This document shows positions 11,181 through 22,210 of a stretch of DNA of 64,000 nt, in pieces. The notes beneath the pieces are model-generated. The model was not told the origin of the DNA. It did not search any database and worked only from the letters and a program-made list of their open reading frames with translations. The translations under genes and the position numbers were made by a program. This DNA is from Allomyces macrogynus ATCC 38327 (Eukaryota; Blastocladiomycota; Blastocladiomycetes; Blastocladiales; Blastocladiaceae). Location of the stretch: NCBI GenBank assembly GCA_000151295.1, contig GG745343.1:1095553-1159552 (forward strand), read 5' to 3'. Position 1 is the stretch's first letter; each line of letters begins with the position of its first letter.

Positions 11181-11711
11181 GGTATGCTGCGAATCCAGGT
11201 CAGTGCTCTTCCTCGCACGTCGTTCATTTTGCTCAACCGTGCTTCGGGCAAAGCACATTTTCACAGTTTTGGTCTTTCGAGATGGCAAGCCTCGCTGCCG
11301 CACTGCAACAGCAAGCCTGCTCAAACCTGCTCGTGGACTGGTTGTGCCATTGGATTGGTCATTTTCCTCGAAACCCGTCCTCGTTTGTATAGAAGACGAC
11401 GGGAATGTCGTGGTGAGAGGGGCGCCAACCTGGCGCAGTGGAGGGACTGTCGCCCACACAACAATGACGGCAGGCGACATGCTGTGTTGTCGTCGCGCAC
11501 AATCTACAAATCATAACTGCAAATGTGCGCTGCCTTGCCCGCCGCTGCGCGTGTCCATGCGTCTGCTTCCAATAGGTCCGACGAGATCTTCGCGCGTGCT
11601 GGCATCACTCAGCTCCCAAATACATGGCTCGCGACTCGTGGTGGCCACCAACTGACCGTCGTCCACGGCATCAACCATCACCTTCTTCATCCACCACCCA
11701 TTGCAACTGCC
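11181..11711. other. Accessory-island sequence without a supported gene
   Basis: About 530 bases between the DUF6604-type relic and the SANT-like ORF. Overlapping ORFs on both strands exist but none has recognisable composition or motifs. It probably includes upstream decayed parts of the relic. Confidence 0.4.
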
Positions 11712-12002
11712 ATGGTCCCACCGCATCGCGCCCAACCAGCTCACCAGCCAAACCACCGCGGCCCAGCTTGGTCTCAAGAAGAAGAGGAGCTCCTTGCCTG
11801 CTGCGTCATCAAGAGCGGCCACGAGCCCGATACAGGCACGGACCAGACACAGGACGCGTGGTTTGACGAGATTTACAGGCGGTGGACCCAATATTACTGC
11901 GACCAATCTGCAACTATGGTGTTATCGGTCGCGGCTGGCGAGCGTCGGCAAGCGTTGTCGTGGGTGAGCGCTCAGGAGCAGGAGGGAGCGGGGCGAACTT
12001 GA
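11712..12002 (+). CDS. Small protein with Myb/SANT-like domain of the transposon-associated type
   Basis: A 96-residue ORF from ATG 11712. After a basic/Pro N-terminus it has RGPAWSQEEEELLAC, a short helix-like stretch, then EPDTGTDQTQDAWFDEIYRRW. The order W-S/T-x-x-E-[DE]-x-L-L, G-T-x-Q, and FW/WF-x-x-I is the pattern of the Myb/SANT-like domain found in plant and fungal proteins derived from or encoded beside PIF/Harbinger-type DNA transposons. Those domains bind DNA. The ORF stands alone; I see no transposase DDE domain or terminal inverted repeats near it, so it may be a relic or a domesticated fragment. It could also be the first exon of a longer gene. It sits in an island of decayed multi-copy genes, which favours a mobile-element origin. 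Confidence 0.45.
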   Translation: MVPPHRAQPAHQPNHRGPAWSQEEEELLACCVIKSGHEPDTGTDQTQDAWFDEIYRRWTQYYCDQSATMVLSVAAGERRQALSWVSAQEQEGAGRT

Positions 12003-12239
12003 AAGGTCTTGTTGTGTGCAGTGTTCGTGCAAGAGGCGGATAGATAGTCGTTGGTGAAAGTGGGTGTACCTCAAACTGTTGCGCATGTTCACTCGGACTG
12101 ACGTGATGCGAAAATCGATTCTCGGTTTGACTCGCCCGTTGGGGACGTTTCGCTCCTGCGCGTTCCATTTTTTGGTTGGCGGAGTCAAAATTACGTTTAA
12201 CCGTTGTAGATGCTCTAATCGCCTGCCACTTGCCGCAAC

Positions 12240-13721
12240 ATGATGCCGACGGACTCTGCCTCTCAAGCGCAATTCATTGCGCCGCTTGAAGCTCTGCCGG
12301 AAGTTGTGCTGGACATGATCCTCCACCCGCTTGCGAAACAAGACCGGACTGCTCTGATCCATCTCGCACGCACTTCGCCGCGTGTTTTCGCACCTGCTGT
12401 CACTGTTGCGGTCCGCACAGCGAGCGCTTGCTGGGTAGATCTTCATGCACATCATAACTTTCAGATTGAGGTTGGTTGCCTTGTCTACGCCACGAAAAGC
12501 GACGGAAGCGCACCAGACGTGTCTTTGGTCACTGCCAAAGCACTTTGTGACCACACTTTGGCCAAGATTGGGCCCATTGCCACCAGCCAACTCCGGTCGC
12601 TGCTCCTGTCACCCAAAACAGTTGACCTTATTCCACTGGTGCTTCCATATGCGCGCACCGTGTTCTGCTCTTTTTCGCTGCCGACCAAGGCTGACGGGCG
12701 CGTCTTGGACATGCTTGAACGCGCCCATGGATTTACTTCGACAACGACTCACTTGACGGTTCAGCTCGATCAAGACGATCCAGAACTTCGATCGGAACCG
12801 CTCGTCCGTCGGCTTGCGATGATGATGGCTCAGTCGCAGATCAAATCGCTGCACCTGAGACTGGGCGACTCGAACCACGGCTATGACGCAGAGCTGGCAG
12901 GCGGTGGAATGTTCTCCATTGCTGAGATGCTTTTGACAGTCGGCATGCCTCCTCACTTGGTCGCGCTTTCCATGCATGGACCCACCGAGCCAGAAGAACT
13001 CCCCATTATCCCAATGCTCGACGACCTGCCGCTGCAATTGATGTGGCCACAATCGCTTCGCCGAATCAAGCTGTTTTTTGGTACCCCATGGGCGGGGTTC
13101 CCCATCAAGATGCTGCCATCTCTTTCGCCCGTGGGCAACACGCTCCATCCAGGGCTCTGCGATATGGAGCTGGTCAACATTCCAATGGACGTGCTGGACA
13201 TGCATGGCAAAGTCCTGGCTGTGCTGAGCCCAACACTCGAGCGCTTTCATCTGCAAGTCACGCCAATTGACTTCGAGGGCGTTGACCTGTATGCGCTGGT
13301 TCACTCCGTGATTGAGGCGCTTGCAGCTGTGTGCCCTGCCCTCCGCGATTTAGATCTGTGCGTGCTTGCTGAACACACCATGACGTCGCGGCAGTTTCTT
13401 CGGTTCTCGCGTGTCACTGCGCCGCTTCTCAAAGCATTCCGAGAGCTCAGGCATTTCAGTCTGGTTGGGTGGGGGGTTGATACAACGGACGAGGCCATGG
13501 CGGCTGTGGACGCCGTGTTTCTCGCGGCGCCATCGATCCGCTCGCTCGACCTGAGCTTGAACGAGAGTATGGACTTGGACATGGCCACTCGGATTGTCCA
13601 GTCCCATCACACTTTGTGTCGTGTCATCTTGGCTTGTACGAAAGTGAAGCGGCGTGATGTGGCGACGTTGTGCAAATTACGGCGGGGCCTGACTGTGCTG
13701 GTGCACCATGAAGGGCATTGA
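12240..13721 (+). CDS. F-box/leucine-rich-repeat-like protein
   Basis: Uninterrupted single-exon ORF of 493 residues; a second ATG follows immediately at 12243. The N-terminus LEALPEVVLDMILHPLAK with DRTALIHLARTS is an F-box-like helix pair (residues about 17-50). The rest is leucine-rich with irregular repeats such as LERFHLQVTPID, LRDLDLCVL, LRHFSLVGWG and IRSLDLSLNES, spaced about 25-40 residues. F-box proteins of this type deliver substrates to SCF ubiquitin ligases by their LRRs. No Skp1-contact residues can be verified by eye. The coding frame is clean, in contrast to the flanking relics, so the gene is probably functional. Members of such families are often lineage-expanded; a possible decayed relative starts at 33676. 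Confidence 0.7.
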   Translation: MMPTDSASQAQFIAPLEALPEVVLDMILHPLAKQDRTALIHLARTSPRVFAPAVTVAVRTASACWVDLHAHHNFQIEVGCLVYATKSDGSAPDVSLVTAKALCDHTLAKIGPIATSQLRSLLLSPKTVDLIPLVLPYARTVFCSFSLPTKADGRVLDMLERAHGFTSTTTHLTVQLDQDDPELRSEPLVRRLAMMMAQSQIKSLHLRLGDSNHGYDAELAGGGMFSIAEMLLTVGMPPHLVALSMHGPTEPEELPIIPMLDDLPLQLMWPQSLRRIKLFFGTPWAGFPIKMLPSLSPVGNTLHPGLCDMELVNIPMDVLDMHGKVLAVLSPTLERFHLQVTPIDFEGVDLYALVHSVIEALAAVCPALRDLDLCVLAEHTMTSRQFLRFSRVTAPLLKAFRELRHFSLVGWGVDTTDEAMAAVDAVFLAAPSIRSLDLSLNESMDLDMATRIVQSHHTLCRVILACTKVKRRDVATLCKLRRGLTVLVHHEGH

Positions 13722-14406
13722 AGTGAGAGGAGAGCAAGCTCATGCGGTGCTCATGCGCGATGGCGGCTGTCGTGCTAGTGGAAAGCGCTGCTTGCACCGT
13801 TTCTGTGCATGCAGGCAAAGGAGGTCAGGCAAGTGTGTTGTAATGATTCGTTCCCCCGTGTTTCAGAATGTGACAGGGCAAACACTTCAACATCGTCATG
13901 TCAAACCATATGTGGTCAATGTGTCTTAAACACTTGATCAACAACATGCCAGATCCAGAGGGTTGAGCGCGGCCAACGGGCGCCAGAGTCCTCGACCTGC
14001 ATAGTGTGACCCGCAACCACAAAAATAATGACATTCTTAGGCTCTCCAGTCGTCACTCGTCACGCTCCCCGTGCGACTCGCGTCGCGGTACACAAGCACA
14101 TACTCACTCTTGCTCCGTCCTGCCCTGCGACCACTGCGCATGTTCCTAGCGGCATGACAACAGGAGCACGACGCGCTGCACATCCTCGCCTTATTGCAAA
14201 GGCACCCCGACAGCTACGAAGATTGGATCCGGCCAATGAAAACCCTGTTGGTAAAGGGTAGTCAGTCAAATCTGGGATGCGTAAAATCGTATTCCAAACA
14301 AGTGCTGGTGAAAAGTTGCGCGAGATTTTGAGCGCAAGATTCAGAGTCAAACGTTTTGACGTCAAGAAATGATGTAAATAATGCAAACGCGAAAATCAGC
14401 AACACT
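13722..14406. other. Intergenic, no gene seen
   Basis: About 685 bases between the F-box/LRR-like gene and the second DUF6604-type relic. Mixed composition with AT-rich patches near 14270-14400. No ORF with protein-like features. Confidence 0.45.
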
Positions 14407-15090
14407 TCAATCCAAACGTTTGCTCCACAAATCAGCCAGGAACGAGACGTCCGTGTGCCTGTGTTGCTCCAATTCGTCACACCGGAACAAGTCCGATTCG
14501 GCCGCTAGAATCTTTTCGGCAAGTGATAATAAGGCAGCGGGTGCAAATTGCTTGCCACTGCGAAAGGCCGCAGTGGTCAGGTTGAGCTCAGCGAGCTCTA
14601 TGTGTAGTGACCGGCCCGAAAAATAGGCATCTTCTTAAAGGAGCCGCTAGGGTGCAACCGAGCCCATCGTCACGAGATCTTCAACAATGTTGTCACACGA
14701 AAAATCGAGCGCCGTTGCTGTCACAAGAGACGCCGTGAGCAGTCCAATTCGTGGTCGCGGTACTTGGTCCACGTGGCCTTGAGATGCGAGCGGATCGCGT
14801 CGAGATCCTGGAACACCCTTTCGGCCGCAAATAATGCATCCAACCGGTCGAGATCGGCCTTGTACGTGACCCGAGGAACAGGGTTCGACGTGGGCGCGGA
14901 TGCCGTCAAGTCAGGAGCAGCGCCATCCACAACGTCGTGCAAGATAGGATCGTCGTTGTCATTTTCGTCAGCGAGCATCGTAAGAATGGCAAATCGGTCG
15001 GTGAGCGAGTCGACCCCGGTCGGTCACCGGCTTGACGCGCGAGTTCAACGAGACCGCACAAGCAGGCATCAAAGGACGGAGAGGTCATGA
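14407..15090 (-). pseudogene. DUF6604-type fungal protein relic (copy 2), interrupted
   Basis: On the minus strand, FMTSPSFDACLCGL is followed in a shifted frame by MLADENDNDDP and then DRLDALFAAERVFQDLDAI and RSHLKATWTKYRDHELDC. The frame then shifts again to VTATALDFSCDNIVEDL and VTMGSVAP. The pattern W-T-x-Y-x-x-x-x-L-D followed by a T-x-A helix is the DUF6604 core as I remember it. After further in-frame stops the homology continues as AALLSLAEKIL and ESDLFRCDEL, matching copy 1 (MALLSFVEEVV, DEADLLRCD), and ends at TGA 14409-14407. Several stops and frame changes mean it is not a working gene. The shared block with copy 1 is direct evidence that both are members of one repeated family. 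Confidence 0.5.
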
Positions 15091-15592
15091 ACAGAAAAAC
15101 ATCCTCACGTTATCAAACAGTGTTGCATTCTCCAGTGCGTTCTTTGGGTCAGCTCAACAACAGCAACGCCACACTAAAGATCTTCACGAAACGCGATCGT
15201 TGTGCAGTTGTTGATGACCGAGCCCAAAAACCGGACGCGTCCATTTCTCACTTCTCCCACTGCCGGCAGCACGCAGCACGAAATCGGTACCAAGAGCTGC
15301 ACCAAACTCACGCTCGATCGCGCTGCACGAACCATACAGGTGCAAGGGCCATGGCGAACAGAAGCAAACACTGGCAAACAATGTGGTCACAATGTATTGG
15401 CACTGAAACTCCTTGCCACCATCACTGAACCCGCGCCGGTTGGTATTGCACGTCGCACGCGCGGCTTAGGTCAGCGCGGCCAACCAACTGCCTCAACCAC
15501 GCACACGGCACGTCGCGAGGCGTCGCCGCACCATCCCGCTCCTTCGGTCCACGTCCTTCTTGCACGCGCTGCGCGCGCCACGACCACCCTCC
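15091..15592. other. Intergenic, 3' of the LRRC58-like gene
   Basis: Includes the 3' region of the LRR gene that ends at 15593 on the minus strand, and the decayed upstream end of the DUF6604-type copy 2. No supported gene. Confidence 0.45.
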
Positions 15593-17872
15593 TCACCACG
15601 CGACCCTCCTCACCACCGGCCCACCCCCCACCACCTCCTGCCTCCTCCTTTCCGGAGACCCCGCCGCCAAACACGCGGCCGAGCAATACCGCTTATGCAC
15701 GGGCACGTCGGCGTGCCCCATGACCGTCTCCACCTCGACCGTTGCGAGGAACTCAGCCACGACGGGCACCGCGCACCGCGGACACTGCGAGATCCGTTCC
15801 GGGTGCGTGAGCAGCGCGACGAGCCGGTCGGGTACCCACTCCGGTGGCCCGCGGCCCAGTGGATGGGTTTGCAGCCACGCGCGCGCGGCGAGTTCGCGCA
15901 GGGATACGGCGCCGCGCGGGTGCGGGTGGTCTGGGTCAGGCGGTGGTGGGGACGGGTTTGCGGCACATGGGAGGGGTGGCGGCGCGAGCGCCGGACACTC
16001 GGGCAAGATCCCTGCGGCGACGGCGGCGCGGTTCACGGCGGCGTCGCGGTCGGCCTGCATGCGCGTGAACGGGTTGCCCGTGAGCAGCACGGTCACGGCG
16101 TGCCGGTCGCGCACGGCGCGGATCAGGTCCATCGGCACGAAACAGAGCGAGTTTTCGGACAAGTCCAGCACTTGCATGCTCGGGCAGCACGCGAGAGTCG
16201 GCGGCAGCGTGCAAAGCAGGTTGTTCGCGGCGAGAATCGTCGTGAGTTGTGGCGCCAAGTGGACGGTCGCGGGGATGGTCTCGATCCGGTTGCGCTCGAC
16301 GGTGAGGGTCGTCAAGTGCGGCGAGGTGAAGAGGTCGTCGGGCAGCGTAGCGAGCCGGTTGTTCGACAGGTCGACTTCGCGTAATGCGAGCCAGTGGGCG
16401 AAAATGCCCGTCGGGATCTGGTCGATCGCGTTGCCGCCGTACGTGCTCGACCCGAGCGCGAGCGTCTGCAGGTTCGTGAGTGCCGCCCACGAAGTCGGTA
16501 ACTTGCCGTGGAACCGGTTCGCATCGAGCTTCAGCACGCGCAGCGCCGTCATGTACCCGAGCCGGGCCGGCAAGGGTTGCTCAATCTGGTTCTGCGACAA
16601 CAGGAGGGTCTCGAGGTACTCGAACGCCAAGACGCAGGCGGGTACGTTGGGCAAGGCATTGCACGACAGGTTCAGGTGCCGTAAGTGCACGAGATCGGCG
16701 AGCTCGTTGGGCAGCGCCGTAAGCCGGTTGCGCGAGAGGTCGAGCGAATGGATGGCCGCATAGGCGTGTGGTGAGGGCACGGGGCACACGAGCGGCATGG
16801 CCAGGGCTGTCAAACGGCGGCGGATCAGGGAGACAGTGCGTAGGGTTGCCGCTGGAGTGTCGCAAGGCGCGAATCGCGGTGACGGGAGCGGGACCGCAGC
16901 GGTGGCAGGGCCCGAGACTGACGCGCGCCGGCATATGCGGACGGGCGACCGTTCGCGACTGACCGAGGGTGGACATGACAACAGCGGTGCGGGTGTCCGC
17001 AGCGACGGTGCATGGAAATCGAACGACGGCGTGATACCCGAGTCCGTGGGCGATGCGGGTGGGACGAGTTGTGGCAACAACGGTGATAGAGCTGGCGACA
17101 GGCACGCTGTGGGATGCTCGGTGCCCGAGTCGTGCTCGGAATCGACATCGTCATGGTATATGCTGGTGAAGCGCGCGTCGAGCGGCCGCGGGGAGACGGG
17201 CATGGGCGGTGGGCGAACGTCGAGCGTAAGCCCTGCGGCCGCGGCGCGCGAGCGGTGGCGCACCGACCTGGACCGCGGTCGTGGCGGGGCGGGCGGCAGC
17301 AGCATCGAGAACGGTGGCAGCGCGCGCACGGTGTCGTCGTCGTCGCTTTCATCGGTGGGTGCGGCACGGTCAGCGGCGCGAGGCGGGCTGGCCGGCACAG
17401 GCGGCAGCCCCCACGGCACGAGGCCGAGGTCCGAGTCGTCGGCGGTTGGAACCGCGTCCGCACCACCCGTGGCAGCGCCGTTGTCGGCACCTGGCGGCGG
17501 TGATGGTGCCGTGATCCAGGTCGATGGCCACGCCGCCGCGCCCGCTGCGTCTTCAATCGCCAGCTGGTCGACGTCGCCCGCGTCTGCGTCGCGTTTGGCG
17601 CCGCCCTCGCGCCGGTCGAGCAGGGACCGGAGCGCGCGCAACGGGCGGCGTCCACGGCGTGTCGCTGAGCCCGGCTCAATCTCGCGCGCGGAACAAGGAT
17701 CTGCGAGAGGCCAGGGGCCGTCGGTCGTCTGGCGGCGGCGCATCGCAGGCATCGTCATCGGCATTGTTGGCATCGTCATGGTCGCGGTCGTCGCAGCGCG
17801 CGTGCGGCGCCTTCGCGTGGCCGGCTCGTCGTGGTCTTGGTTGAGCAGCGTCGTCAAGTCGAGATTGCTCAT
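15593..17872 (-). CDS. LRRC58-like leucine-rich repeat protein with C-terminal Cys module
   Basis: Single open frame. From the ATG at 17872 (MSNLDLTTLL) it encodes 759 residues; the frame is open further upstream. The first half is low complexity, rich in Pro, Ala, Arg and Asp, probably disordered. About nine leucine-rich repeats follow, for example IHSLDLSRNRLTALP, LRHLNLSCNALPNVP, LREVDLSNNRLATLP and MQVLDLSENSLCFVP. After a Pro-rich linker the C-terminus has SLRELAARAWL then CPRC, and later KRYCSAAC. That order (LRRs, an SLRELAAR helix, a CxxC plus CxxxC pair likely to bind zinc) is the architecture of LRRC58-type proteins. The biochemical role of that family is poorly defined; the LRRs imply protein binding. 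Divergent from PAN2 with 583 bp between start codons. Confidence 0.75.
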   Translation of the reverse strand: MSNLDLTTLLNQDHDEPATRRRRTRAATTATMTMPTMPMTMPAMRRRQTTDGPWPLADPCSAREIEPGSATRRGRRPLRALRSLLDRREGGAKRDADAGDVDQLAIEDAAGAAAWPSTWITAPSPPPGADNGAATGGADAVPTADDSDLGLVPWGLPPVPASPPRAADRAAPTDESDDDDTVRALPPFSMLLPPAPPRPRSRSVRHRSRAAAAGLTLDVRPPPMPVSPRPLDARFTSIYHDDVDSEHDSGTEHPTACLSPALSPLLPQLVPPASPTDSGITPSFDFHAPSLRTPAPLLSCPPSVSRERSPVRICRRASVSGPATAAVPLPSPRFAPCDTPAATLRTVSLIRRRLTALAMPLVCPVPSPHAYAAIHSLDLSRNRLTALPNELADLVHLRHLNLSCNALPNVPACVLAFEYLETLLLSQNQIEQPLPARLGYMTALRVLKLDANRFHGKLPTSWAALTNLQTLALGSSTYGGNAIDQIPTGIFAHWLALREVDLSNNRLATLPDDLFTSPHLTTLTVERNRIETIPATVHLAPQLTTILAANNLLCTLPPTLACCPSMQVLDLSENSLCFVPMDLIRAVRDRHAVTVLLTGNPFTRMQADRDAAVNRAAVAAGILPECPALAPPPLPCAANPSPPPPDPDHPHPRGAVSLRELAARAWLQTHPLGRGPPEWVPDRLVALLTHPERISQCPRCAVPVVAEFLATVEVETVMGHADVPVHKRYCSAACLAAGSPERRRQEVVGGGPVVRRVAW

Positions 17873-18455
17873 GGCGGGACCGTGGGTAGGCAGCAGCAGG
17901 GACAGGGTGTTGGTCAGGTCGAGGGCGGAAGTCGAAGCCAGTCGCGGCACTCGTCGCGATCATACTCGCCCACAGGACGTCGCCGGCAGCGTCGTCACCG
18001 TCGCCGCGGTCGCCGCCGTCATTTCATTTCGTGGGGCGGCGCGGCGGCCGTCGGCATGGGTTGCGGTTCGGCGGCGGCCGGGCGCCTGCATCCTGCATCT
18101 GACCCTCGCTGACTCGAGTTATCAGATTGCACGCTGACGCTTAATAAATGAAAACGAAACTCTGTCGGCACGCGGGCTGAGCATCAAGCAGCGCACGCTT
18201 CTCGACGCCAGCCCACGTGAGCCGGCGTGACCGTCTCGCACGCGTCCCGCGCCTCCACCTTGTCGGCACGCACGAAGCGCTCGAAGCGCACGGCCCGCCG
18301 CCTGCTCGCAGCACGCCCAGCGGCCGACCTGCCACGATCGCACGACCGCCAGCGCGACACAGACCATGCCCCGCCGATCCATCGCATTGTAACCCGCTGT
18401 TTTGCCCAACCACGTCAACACCACGCCCAACCACCATCGTGCAACCACCCCGCCC
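17873..18455. promoter_or_regulatory. Divergent upstream region (LRRC58-like / PAN2)
   Basis: 583 bp between two divergent start codons; it must hold both promoters unless the LRR protein starts further upstream within it. An A-rich spot at 18141-18155 (ttaataaatgaaaacg) is the most AT-rich part. No other signal recognised. Confidence 0.55.
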
Positions 18456-21400
18456 ATGACCTTCGACTTCCAGCCACTCGGCGCCTACCTGTCGGCACTG
18501 CCCAGAAACACCGCGCCCGGCGGCGGCCCCGACGCCGTCACCAGCGTCCACTATGACCTGCGCCAGGAACTGCTGTGGGTCGGCCACAGTTCCGGCAGCG
18601 TGCGGTCGCTTGCCATGCCCGCAGCAGAGCCCTACACGGCGCACCAGGCCGCCTACGAACCCATTTCCGCACTCGTCACCGACCGCCGCTTCAACAATGG
18701 CGTGCTCGCGCTGGCCTCGGACACGGTCAAGCTCGTCGGCCGCCGCGGCGTACCGCTGTGGTCGGTCAGGTACTTTTTGCCGTGTACCTCGCCCGCGCGC
18801 ACCATCAAGTCCTGACCACTCAGTACCACGAACATCAGCGCCAAGCAACAGCTGCGCACCGCGACGCTCCTTGCCATGGCCCCGGCCTCGTTGCGCCCGA
18901 CGCACGAACTCGTCGTCTCGTGCAACTTTGCCCGCATGGCCGTCATCCACGTCGAGCGCGGCGCCGTGTTGCGCGACATTACCGCCGACAAGGCCGATAT
19001 CTTGTTCCTGCACCCGTGCGCATCCAACGCTGTCGCCATGGCCACGCAGGCCGGCGCCGTCTCGCTGCTCGACAACCGCTCCTGGCGCATCACCGCCACC
19101 TTCAATCTGCCGTCGGCACCATTGACCAATCTGACGGCCGTCGGCGACAATTACCTCGTCGCGTCCGGTTTCCAGCGCGGGCAAGCCACCGTCGACGTGA
19201 TTGACGTGCGCGCGTCGGCCAAACTCGGGACCATCGCGGTCGCGGCGCGCCTGCTGCAGCACCTCGAGACGGACCGGCACGCGATTGCCGTTGCCGACCA
19301 TACGGCCACAACGCTCGATATTCCGAACCTACGCATCGAATCGTCATTTACGACTTTTGGTGAGCAACTCGCGACCGCCGACGTGCCGGCGCCCGTCTAC
19401 TCGTGCCTCGACGTGTCGTCGACCGGCGACCTGCTCGCGCTCGGCGACACGCTCGGCCACGTGCACCTGTTCCACCGCATGCGCGACCCGGCCACGCTCG
19501 AGTTCCCGGACTTGCCGCCCACCGTGAACCCCGTCTCGGACCCGATCACTGTCCCGTCCCTGGTCACCGCCATGGACTCGATCCCCTGGGACGAATCGAT
19601 CCCGTTCACCGATTTCGGAATGCCCTACTACGATGCACCGCTGCTGTCGGGCCAGTGGCCGGGCAAACTCGCGCACACGGTGGGTCTCCCCCCGCCGACA
19701 ATCGACCCGCGCATCATGGCCAACGCGCGCGGATCGACCTCGGCCGTGCTCTTCGCGCCGAAACCCGCATCCGTCCTGCGCAACCAGTGGCCGTACCGCG
19801 CCCCCGCCGAAACGCCGCGGTTCAAGTCGGCCAAGTCCGCTCGTTCTCGCTCGCGCGGTCGGTCCGCGACCCCGGCCTCCCCGCGTCCTGTCGTCGACGA
19901 CTACAAGCAAATGACGATCCAGTACTCGCGGTTCGGCGTACACGATTTCGATTTCTCGTTTTATAACGCGACCGAGTACGGCGGGCTCGAGACCGACGTG
20001 CCGCAATCCTACGCGAACAATGTCCTGCAAGCGCTCTTCTTTGCGCCGACCTTCCGCTCTGCCGCGATCGCGCACGCTCTCGCGCCCACCTGCACGCGCG
20101 ACCTGTGCCTGCTGTGCGAGACGGGGTTCCTGTTCCGCATGCTCGAGCAGGCGCACGGCGCGCACTGCCGCGCGGCCAATTGGTGTTCCACGTTTGCGCA
20201 TTTGCCGGAGACGCTCGCGCTGAATTTGCGCGAGAATCGCGCGGTACCGTTCCCGTCGTATGCGACGACGATTCAGCATTGCACGCGGTTTCTGTTGGAC
20301 CAGTTTCATCGCGAGGCGCCGGGGGCCGCAGACGCGTTCCGGATCTTGTGGGAGGCGGAGAGCGAGTGTATGGGGTGCAGAGAGCCCAAGGGGAAGCGGG
20401 TCGAGACGTGGTCGGTGGAACTGGGGTATCCGGGACTGCGGCAGGTGCGGAGCACGGTTTCAGCAACAAGAGAACATGCCGTGGCCGGTCGGAAACTGAC
20501 GGATGGGTGGACCTGATGTAGAACCACGAGAGCACGACCTTTACGGACCTCGTGCACGGCGCGCTCGTCTCACAGGAGACCGCGCGCGTCTGGTGCGATA
20601 CGTGCCGCCAGTACAAGTCGGTCACGCAGCGCCGCCGGATCGTGGCGCTGCCGTCGGTCTTGCACGTTCATTGCAATGTCAAGCGCGACTGGAATACCGA
20701 TTGGTGGTGCACCAAAGGCACGCGCGTTGTGGTGGGGGCCCATGCGTTGGTGAATCGTTGCTGACGGCATGGTCTTTTCGGTGCTAGATTCGCACTTCAC
20801 CGGCGCAGCGGGCAGTCCGTTCTTGGCGCCGCGGATCAAGATCGCGGTGACCGAATCGGGCGAGCCGTGCGTGTCGGAACCGGAGGAGGGCGATGAGATG
20901 GGCGTGTACGAGCTCATGGTACGCTTCCTTGCGTTGAGTCGGCGATTCGCCGGTATCGCGTGCTGACTTGTGCTCCTGCTTGTCTAGGCTGTCATTTGCG
21001 AGGTTACGGACGGCACGCCGCACATTATCAGTCATGTGCAGAGTACGTTTTCGCAGCTCGTTTGTGGTGGGGTGTCGTCGTCGCTGATCACCGGTCCCTG
21101 ATTCCTGCAGCGAAACCCGGCGAATGGGTGCTGTTCAACGACTTCCGCGTGCGCCAAGTACCCGACAACCACGTTTTCCAGTTCCCGAACTGGAAGGTTC
21201 GTACGTCCTCTCCGCTTCCGCGACCACCCTGACGCTCGCCTCACCCGACCAATACCACCTACCCCTAGATCCCGTGTGTCCTGCAATACCATCTCGTCAA
21301 GCCTGCCGACCCCGCCCCGCCGACCTCGACCTTGCCCGACCCGAGCACCACCACGACCACCCCTGACCTCGAATCCAACCTCGTCCACATCCTCGAATCC

Positions 21401-22210
21401 CCGCAAGTCGTGAACCCCGGTTTGTGCACGCCCCTCGCGGACCCGCTGACTGCCGCCGACCTGTCGGGCCCCGACCGGCACCACCCGTTCGCGATCGACG
21501 CCGAATTCGTGTCCCTCTCCGAAGAAGAAGCCGAGTACACGTCGGACGGCCTGAAAACCGTGACTCGGCCCGCGCACCTCGCACTCGCGCGCGTCTCGCT
21601 GATCCGCGGCGGCGGGCCGCGCGCGGGGTCCGTCGCGGTCGACGACTACATTGAGCCGCGCGACGCGATCGTCGATTACCTGACAGCGTATTCGGGGATT
21701 CACGCGGCCGATCTGGACCGGCACGCGTCGCGGCACGAGCTGGTCCCGCTGAAAGCCGCGTACCGGAAACTGCGCGCGATGGTGGACCTCGGCGTCGTGT
21801 TTATTGGCCACGGCTTGGCGCAAGATTTCCGCATTATCAACTTGATCGTGCCACCGCACCAGATCATTGATACGGTCATGCTGTACCAGTTACCGCACAA
21901 GCACCGGAAACTGTCGCTTAAGTTCCTCGCGTGGGCGGTGTTGGGGATCGACGTGCAGCGCGGCGACCATGATTCGATTGAGGACGCGCGCACGGCGCTC
22001 GCGCTGTATAAACGGTACCGCGAGTACGAGGAGAATTTGGCCGCGTGGGAGGATTTCTTGTATGATGTGTATGCGCTCGGGCACGCGCATGGGTTCAAGC
22101 CGCCGGCGGCGGCCGGGAATGAGGGGGTCACAGTCGCGGGCGCGGTGAGCCCGGATGTCGTCATGTGGCCGCCGTTGCCGGGAGGTGGGAGTGGTGGAGC
22201 GCGTTCGTGA
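18456..22210 (+). CDS. PAN2: PAN2, catalytic subunit of the PAN2-PAN3 poly(A) deadenylase
   Basis: Seven exons: 18456-18769, 18824-20444, 20522-20745, 20816-20918, 20988-21042, 21111-21196, 21269-22210; total 3345 nt, 1114 residues, as in other PAN2 proteins. The exon 3/4 junction is the least certain; the choice given keeps phase. Domains in order: WD40-like N-terminus (SVHYDLRQELLWVGH); ubiquitin-hydrolase-like domain beginning YANNVLQALFF, with Asn-Val-Leu and no catalytic Cys at the start, as expected for this pseudo-enzyme; a CxxC-containing segment (CDTCRQYKSVTQ); then a DEDD 3'-5' exonuclease with IDAEFV (about residue 878), GHGLAQDF and HDSIEDART (about 1035), giving the four acidic metal ligands. 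PAN2 trims poly(A) tails of cytoplasmic mRNA with PAN3. Intron 1 is only 54 bp. Confidence 0.95.

Noticed and set aside
18402..18455. Upstream in-frame ATG at 18402 as the PAN2 start.
   Set aside because: The extra 18 residues are Asn/His/Thr/Pro-rich and non-homologous; PAN2 proteins begin close to the WD40-like strand as given by the 18456 start.
20746..20815. A 31-bp PAN2 intron ending at the nearer acceptor (20787), which would retain DSHFTGAAGS.
   Set aside because: Only a 31-bp intron keeps that phase, shorter than any other in the window. The 70-bp choice keeps phase and matches the usual intron size, but transcript data should decide.
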